Source: a bacterium
Lineage (GTDB): Bacteria > UBP13 > UBA5359
Direction of reading: 5' to 3'
NCBI GenBank assembly: GCA_028685295.1
Contig: JAQUEL010000060.1
Span: 1-12,386 of the forward strand
DNA: 12,386 bases
In this document: positions 1 through 7,283 of the stretch, piece by piece
How positions within the stretch are numbered: position 1 is the stretch's first letter
Layout of the letters: each line of letters starts with the position of its first letter
The notes under the pieces: generated by a model
Database searches by the model: none
Told to the model about the DNA's origin: nothing
What the model saw: the letters and a program-made list of their open reading frames with translations, nothing else
Translations under genes and position numbers: made by a program

Positions 1-342
1 TGCTAATCCTGTAGGGAATATACCCATATATAATGCATACAACCAAAAGGATAAAGATTTATCTAATACAACAGGGATTCTCAGCATCGCAATCAGTAAC
101 AAAAGCAATATGCTCCCTGTTATAATTGCCACCGAGCCGCTGAGCCAGCCTCCATATTTTATACTGGATCTCCTTCCCAGCACTGTATATATTGCCCAGC
201 ATATGCCTGAAGCCAATGCCAAAATATCCCCACCATGGCTGGAGCTCTGCATAAATATATCTCCCTTGCCCTGGCTGATAGTCGCAACAGCTATTCCTAC
301 AAAACCTAACAACATACCATTATTATTAAGCAGTCTGAGTCC
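1..342 (-). pseudogene. EamA/DMT-family transporter, N-terminally truncated remnant, also cut by the left edge
   Basis: Reading leftwards from an in-frame TAG at 345-343, the frame is open to the window edge (first ATG at 315). It encodes a very hydrophobic protein. A first membrane segment (MLLGFVGIAVATISQ) is followed by a G-D-I-L-A-L-A-SG-ICWAIYTVLGRR stretch. This is the hallmark start of the second half of EamA drug/metabolite transporters, and two more hydrophobic segments follow. Family members normally have about 10 membrane helices in two repeats. Here the sequence equivalent to helices 1-4 is missing, stops precede it in all three frames nearby, and no Shine-Dalgarno sequence precedes the ATG. 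I therefore read it as a decayed copy. A genuine single-repeat EamA protein starting at 315 is the alternative, and the part beyond the left edge is not visible. The substrate cannot be inferred. Confidence 0.6.
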
Positions 343-520
343 CTATAATCATATTATTATTTGTTCTTTTGGCGTATATATTTCTGCCATTCGAGCCTGG
401 TCTGAAGATTAGCTTTTCTATAGCTTGGTTTATAATGCGCTTTCTTTACAACTAAATCAGTTTTTATGGTTTGTATCTTCTTCTATATAATAACTGATCA
501 CATTATTAGCGGCAATGCGA
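343..520. other. Intergenic stretch without a convincing gene
   Basis: This AT-rich gap lies between the AraC regulator stop and the transporter remnant. On the minus strand a frame of about 40 codons, ending in TAA at 359-357, encodes a strongly basic peptide (ending LEWQKYIRQKNK). It has no start codon or ribosome binding site and is preceded by a TAG. It might be debris of a decayed gene, in keeping with the damaged transporter next door, but I recognise no family. A weak AT-only inverted repeat (TAATAA/TTATTA) follows the regulator stop; it is too weak to call as a terminator. Confidence 0.35.
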
Positions 521-1375
521 TTATTTGATCTGGCGGTATGATAATTTGCGGTATTCTGAAGGAGTAAGGCCGGTAACTATTTTAAAGCTCCGGTTGAACA
601 GAGCAAAATCAGGCTGTCCCACATCCTGGGCGATAGCACTGACTTTGCGTTTCGGTTCATCTTGTAGCAATCTTTTGGCTTCAGCTATCCGGCGTTCGGT
701 TAAATATTGTTTGAAGTTCAAGCCGCTGCATCTTTTAAACTGCCTGGATAAGTGACTCGAAGAAACAGCAAAACGCTCGGCTATCTGTCCCAGCGTCAAT
801 TCCTGCCTGAAGTTAATTTCAATATAACGAATAATCTCATTAATTAGAGGGCTTGTCTGCTTTTGTGGTTCATAGCGTAAAGCAGCCCGTCTAATCAGAA
901 GAATAAATCGTATCAGTTCACTGCAGATCACCTCTACCCAGTAAGGTTGTCCGCTCTCCTTTTCTTTAATTATATTCCTGATAATAACCTCCATCACCGT
1001 TGCTTCTTGTTCCGTCAATTCCAGCAGGCAAGGGAAATCCTCTGGTAGATCGGCTAAATGATTTCTTTCCTTTAAAAAATTAATATCAAAACAAAAAGAG
1101 TACTTTTCAACATACAAAGAGAGCTCGTTATCTATACGGTGTATATAATTAGGCTTTATAACCAACAGAGAGTTCTTTTGAAACGGATAGTTGTTATTAT
1201 GGATAAAATACGCTCCCTGTCCTCTTTTGATATACTGTATTTCCATCTCAGAATGGTATGCCAGCGAACTTGATAGCGGAGGTGTTCCTTTAACATATAA
1301 TATCTTTACAGGGCACTCTACCGACGATTTAAAGATCGGAGTATTTATCGGAGTATTTATATTATCCAATAACAT
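521..1375 (-). CDS. AraC-family transcriptional regulator with N-terminal cupin-type sensor domain
   Basis: This 284-residue protein has the usual AraC length and layout. Residues ~40-100 look like the cupin sensor domain (HSEMEIQYIKRGQGAYFIHN, then a PNYIHRID stretch), which in this family generally binds a sugar or other small ligand. Residues ~176-280 hold the two helix-turn-helix units: LTLGQIAERFAVSSSHLSRQF (193-213), and VSAIAQDVGQPDFALFNRSF (245-264) followed by the signature TGLTPSEYRK. The ATG at 1375 is the first possible start because a TAA sits directly before it; the Shine-Dalgarno match is weak. The N-terminus contains a small duplication (INTPINTP). The gene follows the cytoplasmic hydrolase-like gene across a 242-bp gap. 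It is a natural candidate to control the hydrolase locus, possibly through the 21-bp-spaced repeats at 5262-5291. The inducer is unknown. Confidence 0.92.
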   Translation of the reverse strand: MLLDNINTPINTPIFKSSVECPVKILYVKGTPPLSSSLAYHSEMEIQYIKRGQGAYFIHNNNYPFQKNSLLVIKPNYIHRIDNELSLYVEKYSFCFDINFLKERNHLADLPEDFPCLLELTEQEATVMEVIIRNIIKEKESGQPYWVEVICSELIRFILLIRRAALRYEPQKQTSPLINEIIRYIEINFRQELTLGQIAERFAVSSSHLSRQFKRCSGLNFKQYLTERRIAEAKRLLQDEPKRKVSAIAQDVGQPDFALFNRSFKIVTGLTPSEYRKLSYRQIK

Positions 1376-1402
1376 TTATAACATCCAATATCCTTCGAAT
1401 TC

Positions 1403-1428
1403 AAAAATGGCACCAATCAGATTGGTGC
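1403..1428 (-). terminator. 19-bp palindrome followed by a T-run: possible terminator or operator
   Basis: Bases 1410-1428 form a perfect inverted repeat, GCACCAATC / GATTGGTGC, around a single central base. Read on the minus strand it can fold as a 7-bp stem with a 5-base loop, and it is followed by CATTTTT. That resembles a weak intrinsic terminator for the hydrolase-like gene that ends at 1618. Because it lies only 35 bp before the AraC regulator start, it could instead be an operator or attenuator of that gene. The short T-run and the 190-bp distance from the upstream stop make the terminator reading uncertain. Confidence 0.4.
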
Positions 1429-1617
1429 TCAAAAGCCTCCGTTCATTTAAAATATTCTCCACGGTACACTGAATAACCTCTTATCGCTATTACGCAAAGC
1501 AAAGGCTTCTTTTAACTTGTGCTATGTCTGCAAGGCAAAATAAAGCAAGCGTGGGATTGATTTCCAAGTAATATACTCTCTTCGGGCCTTGCTTATATAT
1601 CTAAAAAATTTACTTAC

Positions 1618-3783
1618 TCACATATCCAGCACAATTATATCGTAAATGGATAGACGAGGCACTTTTATATGAAAAGCTCCTTCCTTGGTGCAGCTTTCCA
1701 AATCATTATTTTCTATCAGGGAATAAACTTTGCGCGGTTTTTCGCTGAGATTTAAGATTAACCTTACTTCGCTCAATGGCAGAAATTGGTTGACGGGCCG
1801 GCTATCTACCGTATTATTGACCAAATGGATTATTATCCTGTTCCTTTTCCTCTGTTTGTATATTTCCAGGCTCAATGTCTTTGGAGCCTCTGCCTCTATT
1901 ATCGAGGGGCCATTTAGTTCTCTTACCATGCGGCTGATTCGGTCTTCAGCGCTTATCATGCCTGTTTCCCAAAAGAAATGCCCTATGGCTTCAGGAAAGT
2001 ATGCTGCCTTTCCCAAACCGTATTTATGGATTATCACGGCAGGATAGGAGGAGATCCCTTTGAGTGGGGAATATACTTTATCTATCGGTTCCAGATAGCG
2101 GGCAGGTGTTTCGGTATCGTTTGCGGCTTGCACTCTTAATACATATGCGCCTCTTTCGATCAGGCTTCCCTGTCCATACCCCAGATGTCCGTTGTTTATA
2201 TGCAGATAATTCTCTCCCATAGTTACCGGGAAGAGCCCATCGACTTTATCTATTCCTATTACTTCCTGTAGGGCGGTGATTGGATCACCCTGGTCATCAT
2301 AGAGACCGGCTTCAAAGGAAGCCAGCAAATTTCCGCCCTGTTGCACGAATTCTTTTATGGCTGCCGCAGCTGCTTCTTTTAAGCAGGCGGCATCAACCAG
2401 AATAAGAGTTTTATACCGGGAAAGCCTTTCAGTTATAAGATCCTGGTCCAGGAGGATATCGAAGGGGATGTGCGCCCTTGTCAGTGCATGAAAGTAACCT
2501 AAATAGGCTGAGTGCAGCAGCTCTTCGCATTGTTTCTTTCGTGCCGGCCAATCTACCTTCCTCTCTGTTTCCATATTTACGATCAAATTTTCTTCCTTAC
2601 CGGATTCTGTTATCTCATATAATGCCTCTATTCGGGACAAATAATTGCGATTAGTTTGGGTTGAGAACAGTAACCCTACTTCCGCCTGGCTTTCCGCATC
2701 GATCAAGTATTCTTCATGCTTTTCCAATAGACTGCACATATCTCTAATCGGCTCGTTGCTTTGAGGCTGGCTTGCCAGCGATGAATTTATCAGGGCCCAC
2801 CAGGGATTGGTCCCAGCAGCTGCTGTTTGCGCCAGGGCCAGCTTGACTTCTCCTGGCGGCAGATTGAGATAATGCCATTTGCCGTTCATATAGTGAGTAA
2901 AGACTACAGCCGGCTTGTTCCCGGCTCTTAGATATTTACCGGTCATCAGAGCACCATATATGTTCTGGTATTTTCCATAGTGGAAGAAGGCTTCGGCACC
3001 ATTGAAATTCTGGAAAGGGCCTGTTTTCTGGATATCTCTGGCTATTCTCCATCCTCCCGGCCCCCAGCTGCCGGCATTCAGAAAGATAACTCCATCAGGA
3101 GATATCTCCTGTACCCTTTTTTGGGCATCGGAAAGAAAGCCGGCCAGAGAATCTTCTCGAAACTCCAGGAAGCTTTTCCAGATTGGATTCATCCAATCCT
3201 CTTCTGGTATGGCCTGGCCATACTGCATCTGAAACTTCTGTTGGCAGGAAGAGCAGCAACAACAGTCTGGGAAAATGACCGGACCATCAAGGAATATACC
3301 ATCGATACCCGTCTTCATAGCTTCCTGCATCAGGCCAAAGGCCCACTCCCGCCAGGGGCTATTAACACAGAAAGTGGTGCCGTTCCCGTAAAGTGGATTT
3401 ACCCTGCCGTAACTTTGCCCATTGCCGGTTATCTGCTCCCATCCAGGATGTGCTTCGGCAAACTCATATGGATACCAATGCATATTCAGGTAGGCTATAA
3501 CCTTGATGCTGTACTTATGTGCATAGGGAGTATAACTACGCAGATAATCGAAGTTTTCAAAACCTGTACAAAGCTCATATCCTGTGGCCTTGAAGGTAGT
3601 ACAATACCCCCCGCCGGTAAATCCCGGTGTACCCACGATCCATTCGCAGTTGATCTGCCAGTCCTCCCGCCTGCTTCTGGCCAAAGCATCGAGATCTTCT
3701 TCCTTGATGGCGGCAAAATTCGGCGCATAGTCTACACGTAGCATACGTACCGGCTTTTCCCACCATTTTTTATTTGCATCCAA
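1618..3783 (-). CDS. Cytoplasmic glycoside-hydrolase-like protein (GHL6-type barrel plus beta-galactosidase-middle-like domain)
   Basis: This 721-residue protein has no signal peptide. Residues ~10-350 look like a TIM barrel of the hypothetical glycosyl hydrolase 6 (GHL6) or alpha-amylase-like type. The strongest block is NSPWREWAFGLMQEAMKTG (141-159) followed by IDGIFLDGP, where D166 sits where such barrels carry the nucleophile. Immediately after comes a CCCCSSC cluster (C174-C180), comparable to the metal-binding cysteines of GH42 and GHL6 proteins. E264 (NGAEAFF) is a possible acid/base. Residues ~366-560 resemble the GH42 middle/GATase-like domain (ARAHIPFDILLDQDL, QQGGNLLASFEAGLYDD). 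A C-terminal beta domain follows. The start is TTG at 3783, supported by GGGAGGA 7 bases upstream. It lies 89 bp after the DegT gene. It probably acts on imported oligosaccharides; the substrate is unknown, and loss of hydrolytic activity cannot be excluded. Confidence 0.82.
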   Translation of the reverse strand: MDANKKWWEKPVRMLRVDYAPNFAAIKEEDLDALARSRREDWQINCEWIVGTPGFTGGGYCTTFKATGYELCTGFENFDYLRSYTPYAHKYSIKVIAYLNMHWYPYEFAEAHPGWEQITGNGQSYGRVNPLYGNGTTFCVNSPWREWAFGLMQEAMKTGIDGIFLDGPVIFPDCCCCSSCQQKFQMQYGQAIPEEDWMNPIWKSFLEFREDSLAGFLSDAQKRVQEISPDGVIFLNAGSWGPGGWRIARDIQKTGPFQNFNGAEAFFHYGKYQNIYGALMTGKYLRAGNKPAVVFTHYMNGKWHYLNLPPGEVKLALAQTAAAGTNPWWALINSSLASQPQSNEPIRDMCSLLEKHEEYLIDAESQAEVGLLFSTQTNRNYLSRIEALYEITESGKEENLIVNMETERKVDWPARKKQCEELLHSAYLGYFHALTRAHIPFDILLDQDLITERLSRYKTLILVDAACLKEAAAAAIKEFVQQGGNLLASFEAGLYDDQGDPITALQEVIGIDKVDGLFPVTMGENYLHINNGHLGYGQGSLIERGAYVLRVQAANDTETPARYLEPIDKVYSPLKGISSYPAVIIHKYGLGKAAYFPEAIGHFFWETGMISAEDRISRMVRELNGPSIIEAEAPKTLSLEIYKQRKRNRIIIHLVNNTVDSRPVNQFLPLSEVRLILNLSEKPRKVYSLIENNDLESCTKEGAFHIKVPRLSIYDIIVLDM

Positions 3784-3790
3784 GGTCTCT

Positions 3791-3797
3791 TCCTCCC
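3791..3797 (-). promoter_or_regulatory. Shine-Dalgarno fixing a TTG start
   Basis: GGGAGGA on the minus strand lies 7 bases before the TTG at 3783. It sets the start of the hydrolase-like gene there. The nearby ATG at 3779 is out of frame with the protein. Confidence 0.65.
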
Positions 3798-3872
3798 TGC
3801 TCTTCGCTTGGGTTTACTGAGAGCAATTTGCATCTAATATTCCCGCAAAATCCGAGGCAATCATAAATACGC

Positions 3873-5138
3873 TTATTTTGTCAGAACTTCCTCCACTTTA
3901 TTGAAGGCCTTTAAGGTATCGGTAATCTCCTCCTCTCCCCATCCTTCATGGACGGAAAGATTGAACTGCTTATCCGTAACGGCTACGGCATTGGGGCAGG
4001 TGAAGGCTCTGTCGGCATCGCCGGTATAGTGAGGCGATGTCCAGGGATGGCCGTTGCTGCCGAATACCTGTCTCTTGGTGAACCATTCCATGGTGTGAGG
4101 CAAATGACGGTAACTGACGGCTATCGGTATTCCTTCTTCCTGCAGAGCTTTGCAGTAGCTCTCTTTATTGCAGCTAGCGGAATCGCTGTTAAACTCCAAC
4201 CGCATAAACCAGTAGCTTGATTCTGCTCCGGATAGTATATCGGGTGCTGTTACCAGCTTCAGCTGCTCTATGCCTTCTCCTATCCTGGCAGCCACATATT
4301 GACGACGTTTGATTATATTGGGCAGCTTCCTTAACTGTACTCTGCCTATGGCTGCCGACAGGTCGTTAAGATTAAGGTTGAGGGCGCCTACGCAGTTGGT
4401 GCTCCCTGCAGGCAGACCAAAGGGCTTGCCCCTGTCCGAGCACCATCTGCTTCTCTGATAGAGCTTCTCACTCCGGGTATAGACCATACCGCCCTGTCCT
4501 CCGGTACAGTGGTGCTTGCCGAACATGGTGGAGAAGGCGGCTATATCTCCGAATGTGCCCACCTTCCGTCCATTGAGCGTGGCTCCATGGGCCTGGGCAC
4601 AGTCTTCTATCACGGGTATGCCGTGCTTGCGAGCTACGGCCATAATGCCTTCCATATCAGCGGGCTCGCCTCCGATATGAGCCACTATGATGGCGCCGGT
4701 TAAAGGGGATATCAGCTCCGCTACCTGCTCCGGCCCTGTGTTGTAGCTGCCGGGGGCGGTATCGGCTATCACGGGTATGCAGTTACACATCACTATGGGC
4801 ATCATGCCGCCGGGATCGGTGATGGGGCTGACTATAACCTCAGTAAAGGGTTCAGGATTAACGGCGCGCAGGGCTGTATAGACGGCTGTAGTGCCGGAGT
4901 TGACGGCATCGGCATAGCCGCCTCCCATATAGCTGGCGAACTCACGACAGTAGGCCTCTTCCTCGGGCCCGTTATAGCCGAAGGCGTTGCCTGTGGCTAT
5001 AGCTTCATCAAAGAGGGCGTTGACGGCCGCTCTCTCATCTTCTCCCAGCAGGCCACGGCCGGGCCATGGCCTGGTCCTGACCTTTGCACCGCCATATATG
5101 GCCAGCTTAAATAATTCCTTATCGGTGTTCATTTCCAT
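3873..5138 (-). CDS. DegT/DnrJ/EryC1/StrS-family PLP-dependent aminotransferase
   Basis: This family transfers amino groups to keto sugars or cyclitols using pyridoxal phosphate. With the start used here the protein is 421 residues. Visible motifs are the phosphate-binding NSGTTAVYTAL (S81-T84), the cofactor aspartate in PVIEDCAQAHGA (D179), and the Schiff-base lysine in FSTMFGKHHCTGGQGGMVY (K208). The usual family text there is FHPTKN-L-TTGEGG, so this belongs to a divergent branch with FGKHH, but the lysine is present and activity is plausible. An upstream in-frame ATG at 5180 exists, but AGGAGG at 5150-5155 clearly serves the ATG at 5138. The gene is visibly richer in GC than its neighbours. 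Sitting inside a hydrolase locus, it may process a keto or amino sugar released from the glycan, or make a nucleotide-linked amino sugar. No oxidoreductase partner is in view. Confidence 0.9.
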   Translation of the reverse strand: MEMNTDKELFKLAIYGGAKVRTRPWPGRGLLGEDERAAVNALFDEAIATGNAFGYNGPEEEAYCREFASYMGGGYADAVNSGTTAVYTALRAVNPEPFTEVIVSPITDPGGMMPIVMCNCIPVIADTAPGSYNTGPEQVAELISPLTGAIIVAHIGGEPADMEGIMAVARKHGIPVIEDCAQAHGATLNGRKVGTFGDIAAFSTMFGKHHCTGGQGGMVYTRSEKLYQRSRWCSDRGKPFGLPAGSTNCVGALNLNLNDLSAAIGRVQLRKLPNIIKRRQYVAARIGEGIEQLKLVTAPDILSGAESSYWFMRLEFNSDSASCNKESYCKALQEEGIPIAVSYRHLPHTMEWFTKRQVFGSNGHPWTSPHYTGDADRAFTCPNAVAVTDKQFNLSVHEGWGEEEITDTLKAFNKVEEVLTK

Positions 5139-5149
5139 AGCTTCAGAAT

Positions 5150-5155
5150 CCTCCT
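5150..5155 (-). promoter_or_regulatory. Shine-Dalgarno deciding the DegT start
   Basis: AGGAGG on the minus strand lies 11 bases before the ATG at 5138. It falls inside the reading frame if the upstream ATG at 5180 were used, and no comparable site precedes 5180. The shorter protein is therefore preferred. Confidence 0.65.
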
Positions 5156-5239
5156 GTTTTTCATACCTTGCTCTTTGCAAGCATCTTCTCTTCCATTCTT
5201 TAAATATACATCTCTTATGCTAAATGCTATCAAAAGGCC

Positions 5240-5291
5240 GCTATATAAACAATTCGATTTCTTGCGCTCTCTATATGAATTTTTGCGCTCT
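5240..5291 (-). promoter_or_regulatory. Candidate AraC-type operator and promoter for the DegT gene
   Basis: On the minus strand AGAGCGCAA occurs twice, at 5283-5291 and 5262-5270, with a repeat spacing of exactly 21 bp (two helical turns). AraC-family activators are known to bind direct repeats at this spacing, with the downstream half-site touching a poor -35 region. Here the downstream copy is followed, 14-16 bases later, by TATATA/TATAGC (5240-5247), a plausible -10, and there is no good -35. The pair sits about 125-155 bp before the DegT start, in the longest gap between the exported-protein genes and the DegT gene. The regulator at 521-1375 is the obvious candidate binder, but the link is inferred. 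Confidence 0.45.
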
Positions 5292-5321
5292 TCAGCAAAA
5301 TTTAACAATTAAATCCGATAC

Positions 5322-7283
5322 TTACTCTCTAACAACAATACCCCCCCGACGTGCGGGGCCGAACACCGGGTCTTTATCACCGCTAAGAACATCCCGGCCC
5401 TTAACCTGAAACTCCGGACCACCGAACCAGATATAGCATTTAATGCTGCCGCTTTTATTTTCGACTTCCATAAAATCATATCCTTTAGGACAGACAAACT
5501 TATCAGCTACACTTTTTTTACCAGCAAGCTCCAGTAGCCCGCGGGAGAGATCCCTGAGAAGAGTACGGTAATCCTGTAAAGACTGCTCATTTTTCTCCCG
5601 TCGGTTCCGATACAATGGGAAGTAATAGACATATCCTTTGCCATGAGAGATAAGATATCCGAACTGGTCGCCCTGTATGTTCTCTGCTTTGGTCACTTTT
5701 ACAGTTCTCTGTAGCAGTTCCAAGGCGTAAGAGGCTTCCAGATTCAGTTTCTTACCAAGCACCGGCTCAGGCTTATATCTAAGCTCGATATCCTGAAGCT
5801 TTTTTGTGCTAAAAAGATATTTGTTGAGGAAAAGTTTGCCGTCTTGCGGTATTGCACCGCCCGAAAGCAATAACAAGCCACCGTTCTTAACATACTCCTC
5901 AGTTTTTCGCATGTCCAGGCCAGGCCCGGGCATACCATATTTATTCTGCCAATAATTATAATCGCTGAAACTGTTAAGATGTCCTATAACCAGGTCATAA
6001 TCAAGCAAACGGATCATCTGTTCATAACCGGGCGGGACTATGTCAATAGATTTGTAACCGCTGAAAGCATTTATTATGGTATGCGGACCTCCTTCAGTTT
6101 CACCCAAAAGCAGTATACGGCTATGGCTACGATCAAAACGCGGCAGATGGCTGAGCTTTTTGAAGATAGCGGTGTTCAATTTCCATATCTCCGGCACTTT
6201 GTAATCCATGGCCTGGCCACCGGCGGGCCATGGATAAAGATCGGAATAGGCACCGTCGCCTTCACCCCTTATAGTTTTGTTACCCTCCCAAAAACCTAGA
6301 CCCTTGCTCCCGGAAAGATAGGCCATCGTCATTCTTGCATGCCGATAATTTTTGCTGTCAAAGCCCCCCCACATCACGCCTATGATTTCCTTATTGGGAT
6401 AGAGCGTGAGCGCCGGCCCGAAAGACCCATAATAGCAGGAGAGCAATGATGAATATGGATTGAATACAGCCCCATCTATACAGGTGGCCATCAAAGAAGC
6501 CTCCGAACTTTTCAGAGGGTTCTGTTCCTGCCTGATAACATGCCAGGTAAAGCACTTTATTCCTGGATACTTATTTTTGATATGCTCAAAGAAAGCCATT
6601 TCAGCCATAGCGCTTACCTGGCGGCACCAGCGATCAAAGATATAACGTTCTTCAAAATCCCAGCTGGATGATGATTTCATATCCAGCCCGGTCATGCGTT
6701 GGAAAGTTGCATTTTGTCTTGCAATATTGGGCGCTGCAGGACTCCACTTGCAATCCTTTGATGCTTTCCAGATAGCGTATAGAGTGCAATCTTGCGCTCC
6801 ACTCAGAATACCATATTTGTTAAGGTGCCAATCCCCGGCATGGCAGATATCTATACCAAACCATCCCATCTCTTCCAGCAGATGCACGGCATATATATTC
6901 TCAGAGCATACCGCCTCGATGGTCTTATCTATACCAGCAAAGAGATCGGCTCTTACTTCTTTCTCAAAGGGGATTGCGACAAGGCTATGGTAAGACCAGT
7001 TATATCTGCCGCCAGGGCCCCAAAAAAGCTGCAACACAATCTTCTTGCCGTGCGCAGCCAGCTCGGCTATACGCTCTGTGGCCAGGCCCTTCTCCTGACC
7101 GATCCTCAGCGTGGTCATAACGTAACCTGTTTCAGGGCTATTCAATATGCTTTGATAGGTCTCCTTTGATACTCTATCCAAATGGCTGACTACCGCTATT
7201 CCACTTACAGCAGCTTGCGCCTGGCCGATTAGCAGCAATAGAAATATCGCCAGGAATACTAACGCAAAAGCTTTGCAGTTCAT
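5322..7283 (-). CDS. Exported hydrolase-like protein of unassigned family (barrel-like domain plus GATase-like domain)
   Basis: This 653-residue protein begins with a clear signal peptide (lysine at residue 4, hydrophobic FALVFLAIFLLLLIG, cleavage near AQA-A at residue 24/25). Residues ~27-380 read like a divergent TIM barrel: MTTLRIGQEKGLA, KKIVLQLFWGPGG, YAVHLLEEMGWFG (E137/E138, possible catalytic acids), CFTWHVIRQE, IIGVMWGGFDS and GSKGLGFWEG look like successive strand ends. Residues ~385-600 resemble the beta-galactosidase-middle/GATase-like fold (RILLLGETEGG, YDLVIGHL, EEYVKNGGLLLLSGGAIP). A short C-terminal beta segment follows. The upstream gene's TAA directly abuts this ATG, which implies translational coupling; a partial Shine-Dalgarno (AAGGCGG) lies in the upstream gene's last codons. 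I cannot name the family or substrate. A non-catalytic glycan-binding role is possible. Confidence 0.72.
   Translation of the reverse strand: MNCKAFALVFLAIFLLLLIGQAQAAVSGIAVVSHLDRVSKETYQSILNSPETGYVMTTLRIGQEKGLATERIAELAAHGKKIVLQLFWGPGGRYNWSYHSLVAIPFEKEVRADLFAGIDKTIEAVCSENIYAVHLLEEMGWFGIDICHAGDWHLNKYGILSGAQDCTLYAIWKASKDCKWSPAAPNIARQNATFQRMTGLDMKSSSSWDFEERYIFDRWCRQVSAMAEMAFFEHIKNKYPGIKCFTWHVIRQEQNPLKSSEASLMATCIDGAVFNPYSSLLSCYYGSFGPALTLYPNKEIIGVMWGGFDSKNYRHARMTMAYLSGSKGLGFWEGNKTIRGEGDGAYSDLYPWPAGGQAMDYKVPEIWKLNTAIFKKLSHLPRFDRSHSRILLLGETEGGPHTIINAFSGYKSIDIVPPGYEQMIRLLDYDLVIGHLNSFSDYNYWQNKYGMPGPGLDMRKTEEYVKNGGLLLLSGGAIPQDGKLFLNKYLFSTKKLQDIELRYKPEPVLGKKLNLEASYALELLQRTVKVTKAENIQGDQFGYLISHGKGYVYYFPLYRNRREKNEQSLQDYRTLLRDLSRGLLELAGKKSVADKFVCPKGYDFMEVENKSGSIKCYIWFGGPEFQVKGRDVLSGDKDPVFGPARRGGIVVRE

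Noticed and set aside
110-412. Plus-strand open frame of 100 codons over the transporter remnant
   Set aside because: The minus strand reads as EamA family text. The plus-strand peptide has no recognisable motif or ribosome binding site.
1530-1592. GCAAGGC / GCCTTGC inverted repeat in the gap after the cytoplasmic hydrolase-like gene
   Set aside because: The arms are only 7 bp with about 49 bases between them and no T-run follows, so it is likely chance.
2980-3741. Long plus-strand open frame (about 250 codons) opposite the cytoplasmic hydrolase-like gene
   Set aside because: It lies entirely antisense to a gene with clear domain motifs, shows no recognisable family, and has no ribosome binding site. 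It is a shadow of codon bias in the real gene.
3784-3872. A second AraC-type site in the gap before the TTG-start gene (TTGCG and TTGCT boxes)
   Set aside because: The boxes match over only four bases, are 22 bp apart and lie in the opposite orientation to the repeats at 5262-5291.
5139-5180. Longer DegT protein from the upstream ATG at 5180
   Set aside because: The extra 14 residues resemble no family N-terminus, and the best Shine-Dalgarno lies inside them, serving the ATG at 5138.
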